This document shows positions 43,001 through 46,703 of a stretch of DNA of 46,703 nucleotides, piece by piece (the stretch's first letter is position 1; each line of letters starts with the position of its first letter). The notes beneath the pieces were generated by a model. That model was not told the DNA's origin and did not search any database. It worked only from the letters and a program-made list of their open reading frames with translations. A program made the position numbers and the translations under genes. The stretch lies in NCBI GenBank assembly GCA_035304285.1, contig DATGQI010000112.1, positions 1 to 46,703 on the forward strand. The letters are read 5' to 3'. The DNA comes from IDS-8 sp035304285 (GTDB lineage Bacteria; Pseudomonadota; Gammaproteobacteria; Steroidobacterales; Woeseiaceae).

Positions 43001-45766
43001 GCCTGGAGCAAGGACAAGTCGTCGCGGGAGCATGCCGAGGAGCTGAAGCGCCACCTCCACACGCTCAAGGGCGGCGCGCGTATGGCAGGCATCATGCCGA
43101 TGGGCAACCTGAGCCACGAGCTGGAAACCCTCTTGATCGGCATTGACGAGGGTCGAATACCGGCTTCGGCGGATCTCGACGCGCTGCTGCAGCAGAGCAT
43201 CGATGAACTCCATCGCATGCGCGATACAGTCATCTCCGGCAAGCGGGTGATGCCTGCTACCGAACTCGAGCGGGTCATCCACAGGATCAACGACGGCGAC
43301 CAAACCGCAGCAGCCGAGTTCCTCGCAGCCCCGGCTGAAACGTCGGTCGAAGAGGCGATTTCCGAAGACTCGGTATCGGTCGAATTTACGCCGGAACCGG
43401 AAGAAATCGTCAGCATGGTGATCGTCGAAGCCGCTGATGCCGCGGTCGAGGTGAGCGAGCCGGCAATGGTGGATCCAGGGGAGCCGGCGGAGCAGCAAGC
43501 GGCGGCCGATGAGGCCATGCCGGACGAGGTTCAAGGCGGCGCTGCGGCGTCAGGAGAGGCCGCGGAGCAAGACCCGGTAACGGAGCAACAGCCGCAATTG
43601 GAAGAGGTGGTTGCTGAAACGGAGGATCTGCCTGACGGGGAAGCACTGCCGGAGCCCCCGGAAGAGCTGCAGGTTAAGCCCGAAGTAGAACCCCAGGTTG
43701 AGGAATCACCGGTCGAGGCGGCGCTGCCCGCCGAACCTGCTGGCGAAGTCGTTGAAGAGTCTGCGGCCACGGACGTCAAGGAGGAGGAGAGCGCTGCCGA
43801 AGCTTCCGAAGATGCGGAAAGTCAGCGGCCGCGGGAATCGGAGCCTCCGCGCGAGGAGGAAGCGTTTGCCGCCGCTTTCGCCGACCTGCCGGAGGATCGC
43901 ATAGAACCTGCGGAGAGACGCCGGGAAGCCCAGGCGGCGGCCGGAGAAGGACGACAGGAATTCGCACGTATCGATGCGGAGCTGCTCGAGGATCTGCTGA
44001 ATGCGGCAGGCGAAATCAGCATTTACCATTCGCGCCTGAGCCAGCAGGTCAGTTCGATCGAGTTCCATATCGAGGAACTCGAGCAGACGGTGAGCAGGCT
44101 GCGGCAGCAGTTGCGCAAGCTGGAAATCGAGACCGAAGCGCAGATCATGCACGGCCACCAGGACACGTTCGTGGCGCGCGACTTCGACCCGCTCGAGATG
44201 GACCGTTACTCGAACATACAGCAGTTGTCGCGCGCGCTGGCGGAATCGGCAAACGACCTGGGAAGCCTGAAAGACCTGCTGCGCAACCTGACGTCCGAGG
44301 CGGAGACACTGCTGGTCCAGCAGTCGAGGGTTACGGCAGAACTGCAGGACGGCCTGATGCGCACCCGCATGGTGCCCTTCCAGCGGCACGTGCCTCGTCT
44401 GACACGACTCGTGCGCCAGACGGCGGCGGAAGCCGGCAAGCGTGCCGAACTGGCGGTCGAAGGCGCCTCCGGCGAGCTGGACCGGCAGGTCCTCGACAAG
44501 ATGCTGCCGCCTTTCGAACACATGATGCGCAACGCCGTCGTGCACGGCATCGAGAAGCCGAACGCGCGCCAGAAGAAGGGCAAACCGGCGACCGGCCGCA
44601 TCACGGTGCGCCTGCACAGGGAAGGCGCGGAAATGGTAATCGACGTCTCGGACGACGGGGCAGGACTCGACGTCAAGGCGATCCGCCGCAAGGCTTACGA
44701 ACGCGGCCTTCTCAAAGCCGAAAGCAAGGCGACGGACGAGGAGATCATGCAGCTCATCCTTACGCCCGGCTTCAGCACGGCGAAGAAGGTCACGCAAGCG
44801 GCCGGACGCGGCGTCGGCATGGACGTGGTCGCCAACGAGGTGAAGAAACTCGGCGGTTCGCTGCAGATTTCATCAGTGATCGGGCAGGGCACCAATTTCA
44901 CCGTCAGGCTGCCATTCACGCTTGCAATTACGCAGGCGCTCATCGTGCGGACCGGCGACGAGGTTTACGCGTTGCCATTGCCGACGGTCGAAGGTGTCGC
45001 GCGTATCGCGCGAACGGAGCTCGAGAGCCTGCTGACGCAGAGCGAACCGACTTACGAATACGGCGAGCAGTCTTACCGCTTCCGCCACCTCGGCCTGTAC
45101 CTCGGTGGCCAACCGGCGAAGCTCTCCGAGGACGAAGCGTACGTGCCGGTGATCCTCGTACGCGCAGGTGACTACTCGGCCGCCCTGCTGGTGGACGAAA
45201 TGCTCACCAGCCGTGAAATCGTAGTCAAGTCTGTTGGCCCGCAGCTTGCGGGTGTCAGGGGCATTTCCGGGGCGACGATCCTGGGCGACGGCAGCATCGT
45301 TTTGATTCTCGACATCAATGCGCTCGTACGCACGGGGGCGCCGGTGGTGGAACTGAAGTCGCCGGCGCCCGCTGCGGATGTGCGCCCATTGGCGCTGGTC
45401 GTCGACGATTCGATCACGGTGCGCCGCGTCATGGAGCGCTTCCTGCAGCGCAGCGGCATGCGGGTAGTCACCGCGAAGGACGGCCTCGACGCGATCAGCG
45501 CGCTGTCCGAGAACAGGCCGGACATCATCCTGCTCGACATCGAGATGCCGCGCATGGACGGCTACGAGTTCGCGACCCATGTGAGGAACGATGAACGCGT
45601 ATCGGATGTGCCTATTATCATGATCACGTCACGCGTGGGCGACAAGCATCGTGCGCGCGCGATCGAGATCGGCGTGAACGACTACCTGGGCAAGCCTTAC
45701 CAGGATTCCCAGTTGCTGGACGCGATCCAGCGGCTCCTCGAAGAACGGGGTATCTCGCTGCAGTGA
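40055..45766 (+). CDS. chpA: Hybrid chemotaxis histidine kinase ChpA (PilL)
   Basis: A 1903-residue CheA-type kinase. In order: an N-terminal HPt-like region with His76 (LHHAGGALRL); a long helical part in which one HPt-like copy has lost its histidine (RGIKAGLL at 510); three canonical HPt sites, His691 (HTLKGSGRM), His841 (HTLHGSANM) and His1002 (HTLKGGARM); an acidic Pro/Glu/Ala linker to about 1300; a dimerisation coiled coil; the ATPase domain (HMMRNAVVHG near 1487, DDGAGLD, GRGVGMD); a CheW-like domain; and a C-terminal receiver with Asp1828 (LLDIEMPRMDG). It should autophosphorylate and pass phosphate to PilG and PilH. The GTG start follows pilJ by 4 bp. Confidence 0.96.
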   Translation: MPKDLQTADVARDAAAMSSIEPQLSADSTLEAAASALAIVSQELMETIRAAHLALEDCVEGRGGTEALVRCGQHLHHAGGALRLTETYGAALLTEEMELVCGYLAGLRPGKGREDGLDALTRSMVQLPVYIERLLGGGRDIALVLLPILNDLRAARGQPLLSESTLLLLNLSPSRRTDGRAPRDADGENPVSVATRLRPKFQLALLGWIQGGDSKRHLETLSAVAGALERASTRDDMHQLWWVVGAVLESLQNGGLETSVALKRLLGQCDRRMKLLIDKGPESFDTNPATDLLNNLLYYVARSSTAGDRISDIRAAFNLAELLPGDEQVEHARESLAAPSVKLMKTVAAAIKEDLGRVKDVLDIYVRTGMNKASELVPQLDLLKKISDTLGVLGLGELRGDVEGEIERLKEVVTKGGGADEHTIVEIASTLLKVEDQLDQQLVRLIVPAEPLKPGETAEPGDDDGEYKQVAEAVMRESIINLARIKETFSQSLANGGHSQGVDSVPSLLRGIKAGLLMLNKTRAMEVVDRIGKVILLALHGGGPGRLTQKETDRLADAIVSVEYYMETVKAGRRDPSYMLDNAETCLTVLRDLENRLTREKTVDQPPAATADAGSAQQEQPAAESESALQSTAIIPMPVIAADAEHLDPELLELFIEEAKEAIVSIQRNLPQWSDSPDDMETLITVRRSFHTLKGSGRMVGAERIGEYCWSIENLLNRLINRTLTRTPPMVRFILEAAAVVPELVEQLESGKEPESNVNLLIAKANAFADGDPNAGVLTLARPESAEATLEIPALEMDPVLLDIFAKETDGHLRVITEFIAACDSHRPPFHVTDRLHRACHTLHGSANMANVERGIAVAGALNRYVRRAYDYNLGLEKAGIEALSAAAEAIRTIVGEINQPDRKRADFADLIAHLSALTDAIEAPESEDKALDPEVLEAEPADQAAEPEAEQEEEGEYDAEIAAIFSEEAAELLEEADRVLAAWSKDKSSREHAEELKRHLHTLKGGARMAGIMPMGNLSHELETLLIGIDEGRIPASADLDALLQQSIDELHRMRDTVISGKRVMPATELERVIHRINDGDQTAAAEFLAAPAETSVEEAISEDSVSVEFTPEPEEIVSMVIVEAADAAVEVSEPAMVDPGEPAEQQAAADEAMPDEVQGGAAASGEAAEQDPVTEQQPQLEEVVAETEDLPDGEALPEPPEELQVKPEVEPQVEESPVEAALPAEPAGEVVEESAATDVKEEESAAEASEDAESQRPRESEPPREEEAFAAAFADLPEDRIEPAERRREAQAAAGEGRQEFARIDAELLEDLLNAAGEISIYHSRLSQQVSSIEFHIEELEQTVSRLRQQLRKLEIETEAQIMHGHQDTFVARDFDPLEMDRYSNIQQLSRALAESANDLGSLKDLLRNLTSEAETLLVQQSRVTAELQDGLMRTRMVPFQRHVPRLTRLVRQTAAEAGKRAELAVEGASGELDRQVLDKMLPPFEHMMRNAVVHGIEKPNARQKKGKPATGRITVRLHREGAEMVIDVSDDGAGLDVKAIRRKAYERGLLKAESKATDEEIMQLILTPGFSTAKKVTQAAGRGVGMDVVANEVKKLGGSLQISSVIGQGTNFTVRLPFTLAITQALIVRTGDEVYALPLPTVEGVARIARTELESLLTQSEPTYEYGEQSYRFRHLGLYLGGQPAKLSEDEAYVPVILVRAGDYSAALLVDEMLTSREIVVKSVGPQLAGVRGISGATILGDGSIVLILDINALVRTGAPVVELKSPAPAADVRPLALVVDDSITVRRVMERFLQRSGMRVVTAKDGLDAISALSENRPDIILLDIEMPRMDGYEFATHVRNDERVSDVPIIMITSRVGDKHRARAIEIGVNDYLGKPYQDSQLLDAIQRLLEERGISLQ

Positions 45767-46239
45767 GCGCCAATCCTGAAGTAGAAGAACTGTACAGCCT
45801 GCTGGTGCCGCTTGCCGGCGACCGCCTGATCGTCCCGCGCGCCTGCGTAGCGGAAGTGGTCCGCTTTACCAGGCCGGAGCAATCACCGGGCAGCGAGTCG
45901 TGGATGCTCGGCACCGTAAACTGGAGCGGCCGCGCATTGCCGGTCGTATCGTTCGAAGGCGCAATCGGCAAGGAAGTACCGCCGAGCACCGGCCGCACGC
46001 GGATCGTCGTGTTCTATTCCAGTACGGGCCAGATCAAGTCAGGCTACTACGGAATCCTGACGCAGGGTTTCCCGCAACTCGTCCGCGTCAATCGTGCGGT
46101 ACTGAAACTGGAGTCGACGGACGGCTGGCCGCAAGGCGCACCGGTGCTCTGCCGCGTCAAGATGATCAACGAGTACCCGCTGGTTCCCCACCTCGAAGCG
46201 CTCGAGCACATGATCGTGAAGGACGAACAACCCGCCTGA
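45763..46239 (+). CDS. chpC: CheW-like protein ChpC
   Basis: A 158-residue CheW-domain protein, the second adaptor of the Pil-Chp array. LYSLLVPLAGDRLIVPRACVAEV and GTVNWSGRALPVVSFE match the CheW fold. The GTG overlaps the chpA stop by four bases (GTGA). No chpB (methylesterase) lies between, unlike Pseudomonas. It is the last recognisable gene before the insertion sequence. Confidence 0.9.
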   Translation: MSANPEVEELYSLLVPLAGDRLIVPRACVAEVVRFTRPEQSPGSESWMLGTVNWSGRALPVVSFEGAIGKEVPPSTGRTRIVVFYSSTGQIKSGYYGILTQGFPQLVRVNRAVLKLESTDGWPQGAPVLCRVKMINEYPLVPHLEALEHMIVKDEQPA

Positions 46240-46296
46240 CGATCGTTGCCCGTTGCTCTTTCGCGCGACAGGAACCTGTAGATACTCTGTTCCCCG

Positions 46297-46703
46297 TCAA
46301 GCATTTTTGATGGGGTTCAGTCGATAGAACTTGCTGCCATCCCAAGGCTGGCGATGGTGCAACATGCCCCATAAGGCGTGCAGCAGCTTACGCATTACCG
46401 CGACCAACGCCTGCATCGGCTTTTTGCCACGGGCGATGAGCGATTGGTAGTAGGCAGCAACGTGCGGGTCATGCTTCGTCGCGGTCATGGCGGGATAGAA
46501 CAGGGCAGCCCGGATTTTGGAGTTGCCCTGTTTGGAGATTTGTCGTGAGCCGTTTTTGTCGCCAGATTCTTTGGGCCGTGCATCGATCCCCGCCTGGGCA
46601 ACCCACTGCGAGGCGGTGAGGTGGCGAGGCAGAACTTCGATCTCCCCGAGGAACTTCACGCAGCTGCGGGTGGCGAAGCCGGGCGCCGTGTCGACCAGGA
46701 TCA
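46297..46703 (-). mobile_element. IS110-family transposase, C-terminal part (cut by window edge)
   Basis: The frame is open to the right edge; the catalytic N-terminal DEDD domain would lie outside. The visible part is the IS110 C-terminal (transposase 20) domain: LVDTAPGF, TASQWVAQAGIDARPKESG, ISKQGNSKIRAALFYPAM and QALVAVMRKLLHALWGM. This domain provides the serine nucleophile of IS110 enzymes. IS110 elements lack clear terminal repeats, and the 57 bp between chpC and the stop show none, so I cannot place the element's end. Whether the copy is intact is not visible. Confidence 0.9.

Noticed and set aside
42320..43534. 404-residue open frame antisense to chpA
   Set aside because: It lies wholly within chpA, has no ribosome-binding site or recognisable domain, and long antisense frames are expected in GC-rich genes.
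1..46703. CRISPR arrays, tRNA, rRNA, prophage or defence genes
   Set aside because: No regularly spaced direct repeats, no cloverleaf with a usual T-arm, and no phage or nuclease-cluster genes were seen on either strand.

Overview
The window reads as one stretch of chromosome from a GC-rich (about 60%) Gram-negative gammaproteobacterium. Lipopolysaccharide core genes, TonB, type IVa pilus genes and gamma-type GlnE, ProC, GshB and RuvX support this. From memory, the gene order from the DUF4426 gene through yggT-proC-yggS-pilT-pilU, and from pyrB-yqgF-yqgE-tonB-gshB to pilGHIJ-chpA-chpC, matches the Pseudomonas aeruginosa PA0388-PA0415 region, with metW/metX, pyrR, pilK and chpB missing. The species cannot be named from sequence reading alone; a marine or sediment lineage outside Pseudomonas is my inference.

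Layout: (1) 1-4.1 kb: tail of a GGDEF-EAL signalling protein and glnE (nitrogen control). (2) 4.2-9.3 kb: a small zinc-finger protein and an LPS inner-core and lipid A block (hldD, waaF, opsX-type heptosyltransferase, kdkA, lpxL family). The opsX-kdkA pair suggests a core built on a single phosphorylated Kdo. (3) 9.4-15.6 kb: envelope genes (exported AstE/AspA-like metallohydrolase, three-LysM MltD-like lytic transglycosylase, small membrane protein, L,D-transpeptidase) and ppnN. (4) 15.6-17 kb: a gene-poor accessory patch with REP-like hairpins, a perfect 24-bp inverted repeat and three small unknown genes. (5) 17.1-24.5 kb: htpG, a two-gene osmolyte ABC transporter (substrate-binding domain fused to permease), an FKBP lipoprotein, a membrane-anchored coiled-coil/HhH protein, a hydrolase and an HU protein. 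(6) 24.6-27.6 kb, minus strand: DUF4426 lipoprotein, yggU, yggT, proC, yggS. (7) 27.7-31.0 kb, plus strand: pilT, pilU and a third PilT/PilU-type ATPase. (8) 31.1-36.4 kb, minus strand: gshB, tonB, yqgE, yqgF, pyrB and a PyrK-like flavoprotein. (9) 36.7-46.2 kb, plus strand: the Pil-Chp chemosensory operon pilG-pilH-pilI-pilJ-chpA-chpC. (10) The right edge cuts an IS110-family transposase.

The strongest theme is type IV pilus retraction and its control: three tandem retraction ATPases and, 5.6 kb away, a complete phosphorelay core (receptor PilJ, CheW adaptors PilI and ChpC, kinase ChpA, regulators PilG and PilH) with no visible methylation enzymes. A second theme is a family of short REP-like palindromes at gene ends. 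I found no CRISPR array, rRNA, tRNA, prophage or defence island.
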